DNA from: Corallococcus sp. EGB
GTDB lineage: Bacteria > Myxococcota > Myxococcia > Myxococcales > Myxococcaceae
Direction: 5' to 3'
DNA length: 64,000 bases
NCBI RefSeq assembly: GCF_019968905.1
Contig: NZ_CP079946.1
Location: 434,001 to 498,000, forward strand
The notes below the pieces were generated by a model, which ran no database searches, was not told the origin of the DNA, and saw nothing but the letters and a program-made list of their open reading frames with translations. How positions within the stretch are numbered: position 1 is the first letter of the stretch; every line of letters begins with the position of its first letter. A program made the translations under genes and the position numbers. This document shows, in pieces, positions 51,410 through 61,016 of the stretch.

Positions 51410-52126
51410 TTACACGCCGCGCGCGTTGGGGTCCCAGAGGTACTTGTGCATCTGGAGCTGGAAGCGCACCGGCAGCCGGTCCTCGATGATCCACTCCGCC
51501 AGCTCGCGCGGGTGGAGCTTGTCGAAGATGGTGGAGAACAGGACGCCGTACGGCTTCTGCCCCAGGTGGTGCTCGCGCACGAGCGCGCGTGACCACTCGT
51601 AGTCCTCGCGCGAGCCGATGACGATCTTCAGCTCGTCATTGGCGTTCATGGACGTGAGGTTGCGGTAGTCGTTGCGGTCGCACTCGCCGGAGGACGGCGT
51701 CTTCATGTCCACGATCTTGTGGACGGCCGGGGGCACGAGCCGCACGTCGATGGCGCCGCTCGTCTCCAGGAGCACCTTGAGGCCCGCGTCCAGCAGTGAC
51801 TCCATCAGCGGATACACGCCGGGCTGGAGCAGGGGCTCGCCGCCCGTCACCTCCACGGTGGGCGTGTTCCAGGCGAGCACCTTCTGGACGACCTCCGCGT
51901 TCTTCATGCGGCTGCCGCCGTGGAAGGCGAACTCACTGTCGCAGTACGAGCACCGCAGGTGGCAGCCGGTGAGGCGGATGAAGCCGCACAGCATGCCGGC
52001 GTGGGACGATTCGCCCTGGAGGGAGAGATAGAGTTCCTTCACCACGACGGAGTCAGCGGTGGGGACGCGGCGGGGCTCGATGTGCGGGCGTGCGGCAGGC
52101 ATGGCGTGCGGTGCGAAGGGGTGCAT
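51410..52126 (-). CDS. queE: 7-Carboxy-7-deazaguanine synthase QueE-like radical SAM protein
   Basis: A 238-residue radical SAM protein with the C-x3-C-x2-C motif GCHLRCSYCDS and the SAM-binding VEVTGGEPLLQ. It makes 7-carboxy-7-deazaguanine in queuosine (or 7-deazapurine) synthesis. LYLSLQGESSHAGM and the C-terminal RFQLQMHKYLWDP block are typical of QueE. The ATG at 52126 has AAGGG 8 bases upstream; an internal ATG at 52102 also exists. No queC, queD or folE is next to it. Confidence 0.88.
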   Translation of the reverse strand: MHPFAPHAMPAARPHIEPRRVPTADSVVVKELYLSLQGESSHAGMLCGFIRLTGCHLRCSYCDSEFAFHGGSRMKNAEVVQKVLAWNTPTVEVTGGEPLLQPGVYPLMESLLDAGLKVLLETSGAIDVRLVPPAVHKIVDMKTPSSGECDRNDYRNLTSMNANDELKIVIGSREDYEWSRALVREHHLGQKPYGVLFSTIFDKLHPRELAEWIIEDRLPVRFQLQMHKYLWDPNARGV

Positions 52127-52151
52127 CAAGCGCACCCTTGGGGGGACGGGG

Positions 52152-52982
52152 TCAAGTCCGGCGGGCCTTCACCCGGTCGATGAAGGTATCGATGAGGTGG
52201 CGCGCGATGCTCAGGCGGGGCGGGATGCGCGGCAGGTCATCCACGCCGAACCAGCGCGCCTCGGCGATCTCCTTGCCGTCCACGGCGATGTCGCCGCCCG
52301 CGTACTCGGCCATGAAGCCCACCATCAGCGAGCGGCCGAACGGCCACGGCTGGCTGCCGAAGTAGATGACGTCCTTCAGCTCCACGCCCACCTCCTCCTT
52401 CACCTCGCGCCGCACGGTCTCCTCCAGCGACTCGCCGGGATCCACGAAGCCGGCCACGGTGCTGAAGAAGGGCTCCGGGAAGGACGCGTTGCGCGCGAGC
52501 AGCATCTCATCACCCCGGGTGATGAGGACGATGACCGCCGGAGAGATGCGCGGGTAGAACGGAGTGTGGTCCACCGGGCAGCGGCGCGCGCGTTCCCCGG
52601 GCACCAGATGCGTGGCCGTGCCGCACTTGCCGCAGAATCGGTGGTTCAGGTCCCACTCGGCGATGGAGAGCGCGCGTCCGGCCACGGCGAACGTCGCCTC
52701 ATCCACCTGCTTGTAGAGCGAGCGGGCGGGCACGAACTTCATCCCGTCCGGCGGCGCGAAGTCCCCGGGCACGGGCGCGGCGTAGCAGTCGATTTCGTCC
52801 AGCACGCCCAGGAAGTGGGCGCCGGACGCGGTCTGGGGAAGGACCGAGCCGCGGGGCAGCTCGAGGCGGCCATCGCGTTCCGACACGAGCAGGTCCATGC
52901 CGCGCGCGGCGAACAGGAGCGCGGAGTCGCGCGAGCGAGCGGGCGGGTCGTATCCGGGCTGGAAGCGTTGGAGGAGGCTCAC
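52152..52982 (-). CDS. nudC: NAD+ diphosphatase NudC
   Basis: A 276-residue Nudix enzyme that cuts NAD(H) and NAD-capped RNA. The zinc ribbon FCGKCGTATHLVPGERARRCP shows three cysteines plus a nearby His. The Nudix box GFVDPGESLEETVRREVKEEVGV is intact, and SQPWPFGRSLMVGF is the NudC-specific motif that follows it. Length and order match NudC. It sits just upstream of queE, with 25 bases between. Confidence 0.93.
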   Translation of the reverse strand: MSLLQRFQPGYDPPARSRDSALLFAARGMDLLVSERDGRLELPRGSVLPQTASGAHFLGVLDEIDCYAAPVPGDFAPPDGMKFVPARSLYKQVDEATFAVAGRALSIAEWDLNHRFCGKCGTATHLVPGERARRCPVDHTPFYPRISPAVIVLITRGDEMLLARNASFPEPFFSTVAGFVDPGESLEETVRREVKEEVGVELKDVIYFGSQPWPFGRSLMVGFMAEYAGGDIAVDGKEIAEARWFGVDDLPRIPPRLSIARHLIDTFIDRVKARRT

Positions 52983-53074
52983 GGGGCCACCTTAACGGAC
53001 GGCGCGGCGGGGCGCCGCGCGCTATGCTCCGGCCGCCCGCCACCGGGCACTGCCCGCCTTGGGAGCCTTCGACC

Positions 53075-53296
53075 TTGAACGCCCTCATCCTCCGCATCGT
53101 GTGCGGCCTGCTCTTCGCCGGAATGGTGCTGGGCGTGGTGCTCCATCCGCCGAAGGACCTCACGCAGGGGCTGGGCATGATGATGCCCCTGACCATGCTG
53201 CTGGGCGTGGCGCTGAAGGGGCCGAAGGGGCGCTCCACGATTCCGAAGAAGCGCTCGCCTCCGCCGCCCGTGTCCGGCGGAACGCCCGGCGTCTGA
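53075..53296 (+). CDS. Small membrane protein, start uncertain
   Basis: A 73-residue product if the TTG at 53075 is used (GGGAG 9 bases upstream), or 90 residues from the ATG at 53024. Two hydrophobic segments (ALILRIVCGLLFAGMVLGVV and MMMPLTMLLGVAL) then a Lys/Pro tail. No known family. The stop is 4 bases from the stop of the opposing FKBP gene. Confidence 0.5.
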   Translation: MNALILRIVCGLLFAGMVLGVVLHPPKDLTQGLGMMMPLTMLLGVALKGPKGRSTIPKKRSPPPPVSGGTPGV

Positions 53297-53300
53297 AGCC

Positions 53301-53756
53301 TCAGTAGACGTTCATCAGCTCCACGTCGAAGACGAGCACGGCGTCGCTGGGGATGACGGGCGGGGAGCCGCGCGAGCCGTAGCCCAGGTCCGAAGGGATG
53401 ACGAGCTTGCGCTTGCCGCCCACGCGCATGCCGACGAGCCCCTCGTCCCAACCCTTGATGACCTGACCCCGGCCCACCACGAAGTCGAAGGGTTGGCTGC
53501 GCGAGCGGCTGCTGTCGAACATGGAGCCATCCGGCAGCCAGCCCGTGTAGTGGACGAGCACATAGCTGCCACTGACAGCCTCCTTGCCGGTGCCCACGAC
53601 GAGGTCCTGCGTGTAGAGCCCGGAGTCACTCTTGTTCATCGCGGACAGGTTCACGCCCAGGGACTCGGCGTAGGTCACCTTCGCGGGGTCACCGGAGGAG
53701 GAGTCACCACAGCCAGCCAGGGCCAGCACCGCGCACAGCAGAAGGGAACGAAGCAT
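53301..53756 (-). CDS. FKBP-type peptidyl-prolyl isomerase lipoprotein
   Basis: A 151-residue lipoprotein: signal [16 protein letters not shown] with the lipid-anchoring Cys at residue 16. The FKBP fold follows ([59 protein letters not shown]). It should act on prolyl bonds in the periplasm. The start is set by the lipobox. FKBP family length is normal. Confidence 0.92.
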   Translation of the reverse strand: MLRSLLLCAVLALAGCGDSSSGDPAKVTYAESLGVNLSAMNKSDSGLYTQDLVVGTGKEAVSGSYVLVHYTGWLPDGSMFDSSRSRSQPFDFVVGRGQVIKGWDEGLVGMRVGGKRKLVIPSDLGYGSRGSPPVIPSDAVLVFDVELMNVY

Positions 53757-53893
53757 GGCCCGCAGCCTGCCGCGCGCGAGCCCTGTGGGGAAGGGGGGCC
53801 CGCACCCACAGCCTGCCCGCTTGAGCGGAGGCTGCACGCGCACGTCGTGCTTGAAGCGCGTCCGCGCGGGGCTTATCCGTTGCGCCGCCCGCC

Positions 53894-55105
53894 ATGCAGA
53901 CGCCTTCTGAATCCGCGCCTTCCGCTTCGCTCCGTCCCTCGCTCGTCTGGCTGATGGCGGTGGCCGCGGCCGTCACCGTCGCGAACCTCTATTACAACCA
54001 GCCCCTGCTGGGAGACATCGGCCGGACGCTGGGTGCGGACGGGAGCGCACTGGGGCTGGTGCCCACGCTGACGCAGGTGGGCTACGCGGTGGGCATGCTG
54101 TTCCTGGTGCCGCTGGGGGACAGCCTGGAGCGCCGCAAGGTCATCCTCCTGCTGTGCGGCTGCGTGGGCGTGGCGCTGGTGGCGGCGGGGCTCGCCCCCA
54201 GCCTGCGGGTGATGGTGGCGGCGAGCTTCGCCATTGGCGTCACCACGGTGGTGCCCCAGATGATCATCCCGTTCGCGGCGCAGCTGGCGGCGCCGTCGGA
54301 GCGCGGGCGCGTGGTGGGCATGGTGATGAGCGGGCTGCTCATCGGCATCCTGCTGTCGCGCACGGCGGCGGGCTTCGTGGGCACGCACCTGGGCTGGCGC
54401 ACCATGTTCTTCGCGGCCGCGGGCCTGATGGTGGTGACGGGCGTCGTGCTCCGCTTCACGCTGCCGGCGCAGCCGCCGGTGGCCTCCATGCCCTATCCGC
54501 AGTTGATGCGGTCGCTCATCCACCTGGTCCGCACGGAGCCGGTGTTGCGGCTGCACGCGGTGCTGGGCGGGCTGACCTTCGGCGCGTTCAGCGCCTTCTG
54601 GGCCACGCTGGCGCTCTACCTGCGCTCACTGCCCGGGCACTACGACGCGCAGGTGGCGGGCCTCTTCGGCGTGGTGGGCGTGGCGGGCGCGGTCATCGCG
54701 CCGCTGGTGGGCCGCTTCGCCGACAGGGGGGCCGGGCGGCGCATCAACGCGCTGGCCATCGCCGTGCTGCTGGCGTCCTTCGTCGTGCTGTGGCTCCTGG
54801 GGCAATCGCTGTGGGGCATCGCGCTGGGCGTGGTGCTGCTGGACCTGGGCGCGCAGGCGAATCAGATCGCCAACCAGGCGCGGGTGTACTCGCTGCGGCC
54901 CGATGCCCGCAGCCGGCTCAACACCCTCTACATGGTGACGTACTTCGTGGGCGGCGCCGCGGGCGCGTGGGCGGGCATGACGGCGTGGACGCGCGCGGGC
55001 TGGCCGGGCGTGTGCGCCGTGGGCGCGGTCATGTCGCTCACCGCGCTGGTGGCGGTGCTCTGGGGCGCGCGACGCCTGCCGGTGACCCACGCCCCCGCGG
55101 CCTGA
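53894..55105 (+). CDS. MFS transporter
   Basis: A 403-residue major-facilitator protein with twelve predicted helices. It begins [27 protein letters not shown]. The [12 protein letters not shown] loop between helices 2 and 3 is the signature A motif; the second half carries [22 protein letters not shown] is common in the DHA1-like drug and sugar-efflux group. Substrate unknown. No regulator is next to it. Confidence 0.9.
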   Translation: MQTPSESAPSASLRPSLVWLMAVAAAVTVANLYYNQPLLGDIGRTLGADGSALGLVPTLTQVGYAVGMLFLVPLGDSLERRKVILLLCGCVGVALVAAGLAPSLRVMVAASFAIGVTTVVPQMIIPFAAQLAAPSERGRVVGMVMSGLLIGILLSRTAAGFVGTHLGWRTMFFAAAGLMVVTGVVLRFTLPAQPPVASMPYPQLMRSLIHLVRTEPVLRLHAVLGGLTFGAFSAFWATLALYLRSLPGHYDAQVAGLFGVVGVAGAVIAPLVGRFADRGAGRRINALAIAVLLASFVVLWLLGQSLWGIALGVVLLDLGAQANQIANQARVYSLRPDARSRLNTLYMVTYFVGGAAGAWAGMTAWTRAGWPGVCAVGAVMSLTALVAVLWGARRLPVTHAPAA

Positions 55106-55119
55106 GCTTCACCTGGGCT

Positions 55120-55557
55120 TCAGAGGTCGCGCTGCATGTGCCGGTGGGCGATGCCCACCTCTTCGAAGGGCTCGCCGTACACCGCGTAGCCCAGCCGCTC
55201 GTAGAAGGGGACGACGGGGGCCCGCGCGTGCAGGTGCACGTGGCGGAACCCGCGCTTGCGCAGCTCGTCCTCCAGCGCGCGCACCAGCTTCGCGCCCAGG
55301 CCCTTGCCCTGCAGGGACGGCTGCACCGCCATCTGGAAGAGCCGGCCGCCGCGCGAGTCCTCCGGATTGAAGAGCACGCAGCCTCGCACGTCGCCGTCCG
55401 CGTGGGCCACCAGGTGCAGGCTTTCGTTCTCGAAGGGGAACTTCACGTCCTTGCGGGCATGGCCCAGGGGCTCGCGCAGCACGCGGAAGCGCAGCTCCAG
55501 CTCGCCCTCGTAGAGCGGATGGCGAGGGTCGATGAACTCGAAGCGGAGGTCGGTCAT
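55120..55557 (-). CDS. GNAT-family N-acetyltransferase (ElaA-like)
   Basis: A 145-residue acetyltransferase. Acetyl-CoA is bound by QMAVQPSLQGKGLGAKLV (Q-x2-G-x-G/A motif), with the usual V-shaped strands and PFYERLGYAVYG near the C-terminus. Similar to ElaA/YjdJ types. The substrate is unknown. It is 14 bases from the stop of the TonB-receptor gene's downstream edge and could be translated with it, as the receptor gene ends upstream on the opposite side. Confidence 0.85.
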   Translation of the reverse strand: MTDLRFEFIDPRHPLYEGELELRFRVLREPLGHARKDVKFPFENESLHLVAHADGDVRGCVLFNPEDSRGGRLFQMAVQPSLQGKGLGAKLVRALEDELRKRGFRHVHLHARAPVVPFYERLGYAVYGEPFEEVGIAHRHMQRDL

Positions 55558-55571
55558 GGCGCGCGAGTCTC

Positions 55572-58436
55572 TCAGAAGCTGCCGGTGAGCTGGAGGTTGA
55601 AGGTGCGGCCGTACTGGGGCACGGGGCCGGCGGACACGTCATCGCTCACGAGGAAGGCATAGCGCGTGTCGAGCAGGTTGTTCACGCCCGCGAAGTAGCG
55701 CAGCCGGCCGTAGTCGCCGGACACGCCGAAGCCCACCAGGAGCGCTTCGCCGCTGGCCGCGCCCGCGACGCCGGGCACGCGAGCGCTCTGGTAGGTGGCC
55801 TGCGTGGCGATGCGCATGTCGCCGTTGCCCACGGGCAGCAGGAGCCGCCCGGAGGCCAGGTGCGCGGGCGCGGCCTCCACCACTTCCTGCGAGGCGTTGC
55901 GCAGCGTCACATAGGAGTAGCTCAGGTCCACCAGCAGCCAGCGGCCCGGCTGCCAGTGCAGCCCGGCCTCCGCGCCCCACGCGAGCGCCTCGCCGGAGTT
56001 GTTCGCGTACACCAGGCACTGGGTGGGCGCGCTCGGGGTGCCGCACGCGGGCGTGGCCGCGGACTCGGTGGTGAGCGTGACGAGCCGCGAGATGCGGTTG
56101 TGGTAGCCGGCGACCGTCAGCCGCAGCTCGTTGGTCAGGTCGTGCGAGTGCTCCACCTCGAAGGTGGTGATGGTCTCCGGCTCCAGATGCTCCGCGGGGC
56201 GCTGGGTGAGGAAGTTGTCCTGATAGAACAGCTGGTAGACGTTGGGCGCGCGGAACGCTCGGCCGATGACGAGCTTGGTGAGGCCCTGCTCATAGGGCCG
56301 GCCGATGACCGCGAACCGGGGCGCGAGCAGCAGCGAGTCCAGGTCGGAGTACTTGTCCACGCGCAAGCCCAGCGACAGGCTCAGGCGCGGGTGCAGGCGC
56401 CACTCGTCCAGCGCGTATACGGACACGATGGAGCGCGTGCGCGTCTCCAGCGGCTTGTCCACCGCGGGGCTCACGCTCTTCTGGTCCACGCGCAGTTGGT
56501 GCTGACCCTCCACGCCCACGGTGAGGCGGTTGGCTTCGGTCAGGGCCGCGAGCAGGCGCCCCTCGGCGGTGAGCCAGTCCGCGTCGCCGGAGTCGGTGTT
56601 CGTCTCCGAGGTGTCGCCGCCATAGTTCCAGTTGCCCTTGTAGCGGAGCATGTCCACCGCGCCGCGCAGGGACAGGGTGAAGCGCTCGGAGAGTGTGCGC
56701 TCGTACCGGGCCTCGGCGAAGCCGCGCACGTCCTGCACGCGCGTGCCCTGCGCGCCCACCACGGTGCCGTAGGGTGCGGTGGGCACGTCCTTGCTGCGCC
56801 CATGCAGCTGGGCCACCAGCGACAGGTTGCCCACGCGCGCGCGCAGGGATCCGGTGCCGGCCTTCTCGCCGTCCAGGCCCGTGACGATGGGGCCCGGGTC
56901 GCCCAGGCGGGTGGTGTCCGCGCCGTGGGACTTCATGCCCGCCAGGCTGAAGAGGATGGAGCGCTGGGGGTCCTCCCAGGACGTGGTGGCGTGCACGAGC
57001 GTGGAGCCCAGCGCGCCCACGGCGCCGGTGACCTCCAGCCGCCGGTCCAGGCCCAGCGTGTCGCGGGGCACCACGTTGATGACGCCGAAGAACGCGCCCG
57101 TGCCGTACAGCGCGCTGCCCGGGCCGCGGACGACCTCGATGCGCTCCACCTCCTCCAGGTCCACGCTGAGGTCGTGCGCCGCGTAGCCCTGGCCGGCCCA
57201 GACATCGTTGATGGCATGGCCGTCCCAGAGGATGAGGATGCGCGTGTTGAGGTCACCCGGCGGGGCGAAGCCGCGCACGCCCACGTACGTGTACGTCCGG
57301 TCGTCGGTGAGGAAGAAGCCGCGCACGCCCGCCAGCGCCTCCGCCAGGGTGCGCCAGCCGAACGCGCGCAGCTCCTCCGGCGTGAGCACGGTGGTGGAGG
57401 CGGGGGCCTCGTCCACGGACAACAGGCGCTTGGACGCGGCGCGCACGGGGGGCGGCTCGTAGCGCAGGGTGGCGTGGACCTTCACCTCCTGGTCGGGGAT
57501 GACAGTGACCTTCTGGCGCACGGGGCGCACGTCGCGGCTCTCCACCTCCAGCACGTGCTCCCCCTGCGGGAGGGTGACCACGGTGGGGGTGAAGCCCGCG
57601 GGCCGGCCGTCCACGCGCACGGTGGCGCCGTCGTGGTTGGAGGTGACGACGACGCGCCCGCTGGGCGCCGCCTGGGCGTTCAGCGTGACGGCGAGCGGTA
57701 GCGTGCCTTCGGCGGGCACGTCGATGACGTACTGGCCGGGCGCATGTCCGGGGGCGCGCACGTGCAGCACGCGCTGGCCCGGGGACATGCGCAGCTTCGT
57801 GGGGATGCGGCCCAGGACGGGGCCGGTGGGGGTGTCACGCACCTCCGCGCCCTCGGGCGAGCCGGTGATGTCCACCACGCCGGTGATGAGGCCGAGGTCC
57901 AGGTCCACCGGCACCTCCTTGCCCCGGACGAGGGTGACGGTGGCCTCGGTGGGGCGGTAGCCGGACTTCTGGACCAGGACCTTGTGGCGGCCCGGAGACA
58001 GCGCGAGCGTCTGTGGCGAGCGGCCCCGGCTGCCCAGGTCCGCGCGGTCGACGAAGACGTCCGCGCCTCGGGGGTTGGTGGTGACGCGCACCAGGGCGAC
58101 CTTGGGGCGCAGCCGCTCCAGGGAGCGGGTGACCTCGGAGGCGTCCTCGGCGGGCAGGTCTTCGCCGAGCAGGTCGTTGTAATAGCGGTACGCCTCGTTG
58201 AACTTGCCCAGGGCCTCGAAGCAGCGCGCGATGTTGAAGAGGACGTTGCGGTTGGGGACCAGCCGGTAGCTGGTGAAGTACGAGCGCAGCGCCTCGGTGT
58301 AGTTGCCGTGCGAGTACGCGTCGTTGCCCAGCTCGAAGGCGATGTCCGCCTCGTCCGCCGTGTTGTCCGCGAGCGCGGGACCGGCGGTGAGGAGCCAGAC
58401 GGACAGCAACCAGGGACCGAGGGGGGATGCACGCAT
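55572..58436 (-). CDS. TonB-dependent receptor with N-terminal TPR and PEGA domains
   Basis: A 954-residue fusion. After a signal peptide (cut near ALA), residues 25-115 are helical, TPR-like (ELGNDAYSHGNYTEALRSY). Then come three or four PEGA-type beta units (RVTTNPRGADVFVDRADLGS, then others to KVHATLRYEP). The plug begins with TVLTPEELRAFGWRTLAEAL and VRGFAPPGDLNTRILILWDGH, followed by ERIEVVRGPGSALYGTGAFFGVINVV; the barrel follows to the C-terminal FNLQLTGSF. The PEGA and TPR parts would sit in the periplasm before the plug. The receptor imports an unknown ligand. The start at 58436 (MRASPLGPW) fits the signal. Confidence 0.85.
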   Translation of the reverse strand: MRASPLGPWLLSVWLLTAGPALADNTADEADIAFELGNDAYSHGNYTEALRSYFTSYRLVPNRNVLFNIARCFEALGKFNEAYRYYNDLLGEDLPAEDASEVTRSLERLRPKVALVRVTTNPRGADVFVDRADLGSRGRSPQTLALSPGRHKVLVQKSGYRPTEATVTLVRGKEVPVDLDLGLITGVVDITGSPEGAEVRDTPTGPVLGRIPTKLRMSPGQRVLHVRAPGHAPGQYVIDVPAEGTLPLAVTLNAQAAPSGRVVVTSNHDGATVRVDGRPAGFTPTVVTLPQGEHVLEVESRDVRPVRQKVTVIPDQEVKVHATLRYEPPPVRAASKRLLSVDEAPASTTVLTPEELRAFGWRTLAEALAGVRGFFLTDDRTYTYVGVRGFAPPGDLNTRILILWDGHAINDVWAGQGYAAHDLSVDLEEVERIEVVRGPGSALYGTGAFFGVINVVPRDTLGLDRRLEVTGAVGALGSTLVHATTSWEDPQRSILFSLAGMKSHGADTTRLGDPGPIVTGLDGEKAGTGSLRARVGNLSLVAQLHGRSKDVPTAPYGTVVGAQGTRVQDVRGFAEARYERTLSERFTLSLRGAVDMLRYKGNWNYGGDTSETNTDSGDADWLTAEGRLLAALTEANRLTVGVEGQHQLRVDQKSVSPAVDKPLETRTRSIVSVYALDEWRLHPRLSLSLGLRVDKYSDLDSLLLAPRFAVIGRPYEQGLTKLVIGRAFRAPNVYQLFYQDNFLTQRPAEHLEPETITTFEVEHSHDLTNELRLTVAGYHNRISRLVTLTTESAATPACGTPSAPTQCLVYANNSGEALAWGAEAGLHWQPGRWLLVDLSYSYVTLRNASQEVVEAAPAHLASGRLLLPVGNGDMRIATQATYQSARVPGVAGAASGEALLVGFGVSGDYGRLRYFAGVNNLLDTRYAFLVSDDVSAGPVPQYGRTFNLQLTGSF

Positions 58437-58522
58437 GAGGACGCCTGCATTCTTCCCCCGATGCGGTGTCAGGTCCATGACACTGGCCACCGCATGGAGG
58501 CCCCCCGCACACCCGGCGTGGG

Positions 58523-58966
58523 TCAGCCGACGAGCGCCGCCGCCAGCCGCCGGGCCGCGGCTTCCAGCGTTTCCGGCGGGAGGTGCTCCGCCGGGGCCGC
58601 GTCGAAGGCGCCCCGACCCCGGAGGTGGGCGGGGGTGTCCGCGAAGCGGGGGACGAGGTGCAGGTGGAAGTGGCGCAGCACGTCGCCAATGGCGAAGGCG
58701 TAGACGTGCTCGGCGCCGAGCACCTCGCGCTGGGCGCGCATCACCCGCGCGGCGAACGGCCCCAGCTCCCGCGCGGCCGTTGCGTCCAGGTCATACCAGC
58801 CGCGCACGTGCTGAGCGCTGGTGAGCACCACCCAGCCGGGCACGGGACTGGGGGAGGCCACCCCGTGGAGGACGAGTCCGGGGGCCCTCGCGAGCACGCC
58901 ACCCGGTGGGTGGACCTCCCCGCGAACGATGGCGCAGCCCAGGCAGGGGTCGTTGACGTCTGACAT
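58523..58966 (-). CDS. HIT-family protein
   Basis: A 147-residue histidine-triad protein. HFHLHLVPRF matches the H-x-H-x-H triad, and CLGCAIVRGE near the N-terminus is a zinc-like Cys pair found in some HIT proteins. It would hydrolyse or transfer nucleotides. The C-terminus beyond HLRGRGAF is a helical extension. The start at 58966 has a weak ribosome-binding site. Divergent from the big lipoprotein gene. Confidence 0.85.
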   Translation of the reverse strand: MSDVNDPCLGCAIVRGEVHPPGGVLARAPGLVLHGVASPSPVPGWVVLTSAQHVRGWYDLDATAARELGPFAARVMRAQREVLGAEHVYAFAIGDVLRHFHLHLVPRFADTPAHLRGRGAFDAAPAEHLPPETLEAAARRLAAALVG

Positions 58967-59117
58967 GGCGAGTCATCCTGATTCAGGGCGCTTGGACGCC
59001 CTTGGGTAGAATCCACCCCACCTTGACGGCGTGGGCTCGGGTCAGGGAGTGTCCGATTTCCGCCCTTTGGGTGCAGCTGGGGCGTGAAATTTCCGTCATA
59101 CATTCAAGGTGGGGACG

Positions 59118-60758
59118 ATGAAGAAGCATGTGCTGATGGCCGTGTTGCCGCTGCTGGCCTGGGGGTGCGGTGACCCGACTGACGCGGACAACGACGGTGT
59201 GGCGGACGGCATCCGGGATCCGAACAACGTCTCGGTGGTGGTGCCTTCCACGCCGAAGGGTACGGTGTCCGGGCAGGTGCTGACCACGACGCTGCAGCCG
59301 CTGGCGGACGTCACGGTGGCGATGACGATTGGCAGCCAGCCGACGGGCAAGTCCGCGACGACGGATGCGAGCGGCAACTTCGTGATGAAGGACGTGCCGG
59401 CGGGTGCGGAGGTGCTGCTGACCTTCAGCAAGAGCGGCTACTCGACGCTGCGCGCGACCTCCACGGTGCCGTCGTCCGCGGGCACGGTCCCCATCAACAA
59501 CGGCAACGCGAGCTTCGGTCCGGTGACGCTGACGCAGCTGAACAGCTCGCTGAGCGTCAACGTGGTGACGCCGCAGGGCCGTCCGGCGGTGGGCGCGAAG
59601 GGCGTGCTCGAGGTGGACAAGGCGGGCTCGGTCATCCTGGGCAACGCCGACCGGGCCGCCTCCGTGGTGAGCAAGGTCTACGTGGAGGCCACGGCGGACT
59701 CCAACGGCGTGATGACCTTCACGGGCGTGCCCTCCGGCGTCGAGCTGGCGCGGCTGAACGGCTCGTACAACCTGTGGATCGCGCCGATGGACTCCAACGG
59801 CGACGGCGTGGTGGACACGGGCGGCTACGCGAAGAGCTACTCGGGGGCCGCCATCGTGGGGACCCAGGTCACGGCGCTCGCGCAGCTGGCGTACTCGAAG
59901 CCGTCGAGCGCGGGGAACCTGGCCATTGAAGGTGGCAACGTGGCCAGCCTGAAGGGGGATTTCGAGCCGCTCCGGAACATGGTGCGTCCGGGCGAGTCCG
60001 TCTACGTGTACTTCAACCAGCCGGTGCAGCCGGGTTCGCTGGTCGTGCGCCTGACGGACGAGTACGCGAAGGAGGGCCTGCCGGTGACGGCCTCCGTGAA
60101 TGTCGGTGGCTACTCGGTGACCATCACCCCGGCCAGCGGCGTCGTGCAGGAGGGCAAGGAGTACAACATCTTTATCCGGGCATCTGCTGCAGAAGGCGGG
60201 AGCAACTACAGCCAGACGGGCTTCTTCTTTGGCGGTGACCAGGGCAGCCCGAGGGCGCTGTCCATTACGGACATCCGTTATCAGGAAACCTCCTCGATTG
60301 CGCCGGCCTCCAGCCAGCTCAACAGCGGCGAGACCGTCTATGTAACGTTCTCGGCCCCCATCAAGGCCTTGCTTGGTACGACGGCGCAGGTCTTCTTCAA
60401 TGAAGACCTTGATGGCAACGGGGCCGTCGGCAACGTCCAGGGTGAGGTCGGAAATGCGCAGGGGTTCCCCCTCTTCTCGGCCGAACCCACTGCCCCCTAC
60501 GTGACCAGTACCCCTGGCGAGAGGCCTGTCTTCGGCATCACCCCCTCGACCTACACCACGCGCTATTCCTTCACCTATGTAGGTTCGACTCCGTTCAGTC
60601 AGACCCAGATCGGCAGCCTGAAGCTCAAGGTCGAGTTCAGCAGGCTGATTCAGCAGGGATATGTCGATGCCTACGAAACCATCTGGGGCCAGGCCATCAA
60701 TGAGGATGTAAGCGGCACTGGGATGGTCATGCAGCAGAAGAACCCAAACATCCCGTAG
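59118..60758 (+). CDS. Large lipoprotein with carboxypeptidase-regulatory-like and Ig-like domains
   Basis: A 546-residue lipoprotein (lipobox LAWGC). After a D-rich calcium-like DADNDGVADG segment, a carboxypeptidase-regulatory-like domain is seen around residues 45-120 (GTVSGQVLTTTLQPLADVTVAM, then DVPAGAEVLLTFSKSGY). Two Ig-like or SbsA-type domains follow (VYVYFNQPVQPGSLVV; VYVTFSAPIKALLG). GGTGGGGA supports the ATG at 59118. From about base 60170 the gene is lower in GC and codon bias than its first two thirds. A strong terminator follows. Confidence 0.75.
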   Translation: MKKHVLMAVLPLLAWGCGDPTDADNDGVADGIRDPNNVSVVVPSTPKGTVSGQVLTTTLQPLADVTVAMTIGSQPTGKSATTDASGNFVMKDVPAGAEVLLTFSKSGYSTLRATSTVPSSAGTVPINNGNASFGPVTLTQLNSSLSVNVVTPQGRPAVGAKGVLEVDKAGSVILGNADRAASVVSKVYVEATADSNGVMTFTGVPSGVELARLNGSYNLWIAPMDSNGDGVVDTGGYAKSYSGAAIVGTQVTALAQLAYSKPSSAGNLAIEGGNVASLKGDFEPLRNMVRPGESVYVYFNQPVQPGSLVVRLTDEYAKEGLPVTASVNVGGYSVTITPASGVVQEGKEYNIFIRASAAEGGSNYSQTGFFFGGDQGSPRALSITDIRYQETSSIAPASSQLNSGETVYVTFSAPIKALLGTTAQVFFNEDLDGNGAVGNVQGEVGNAQGFPLFSAEPTAPYVTSTPGERPVFGITPSTYTTRYSFTYVGSTPFSQTQIGSLKLKVEFSRLIQQGYVDAYETIWGQAINEDVSGTGMVMQQKNPNIP

Positions 60759-60789
60759 GCGCATGACCTAGTAACGCTGAGCAGCCAAT

Positions 60790-60828
60790 GCCCCTGTGAA
60801 GCCCTGGCTTCACAGGGGCATTTTTGTT
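60790..60828 (+). terminator. Rho-independent terminator
   Basis: A perfect 13-base stem (GCCCCTGTGAAGC, loop CCTG, GCTTCACAGGGGC) followed by A and TTTTTGTT, 32 bases past the stop of the large lipoprotein gene. Confidence 0.95.
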
Positions 60829-61016
60829 CTCGGCTCGGTCCTCTGGCAATTGAGTGAGCCGTCCCACTTCATGGACGGTCATCCCGCCATGGACTTGTTC
60901 GCCCCATAAGGGGCATGACTTCCAGAGAGTGATGCCCAGGATGTCGTATGGCACGGCCCAAGCAAAGGGCGGCCTGCCTGAAGCTTGGATAACCCCTGGA
61001 CCTATAGCGGTGAGTC

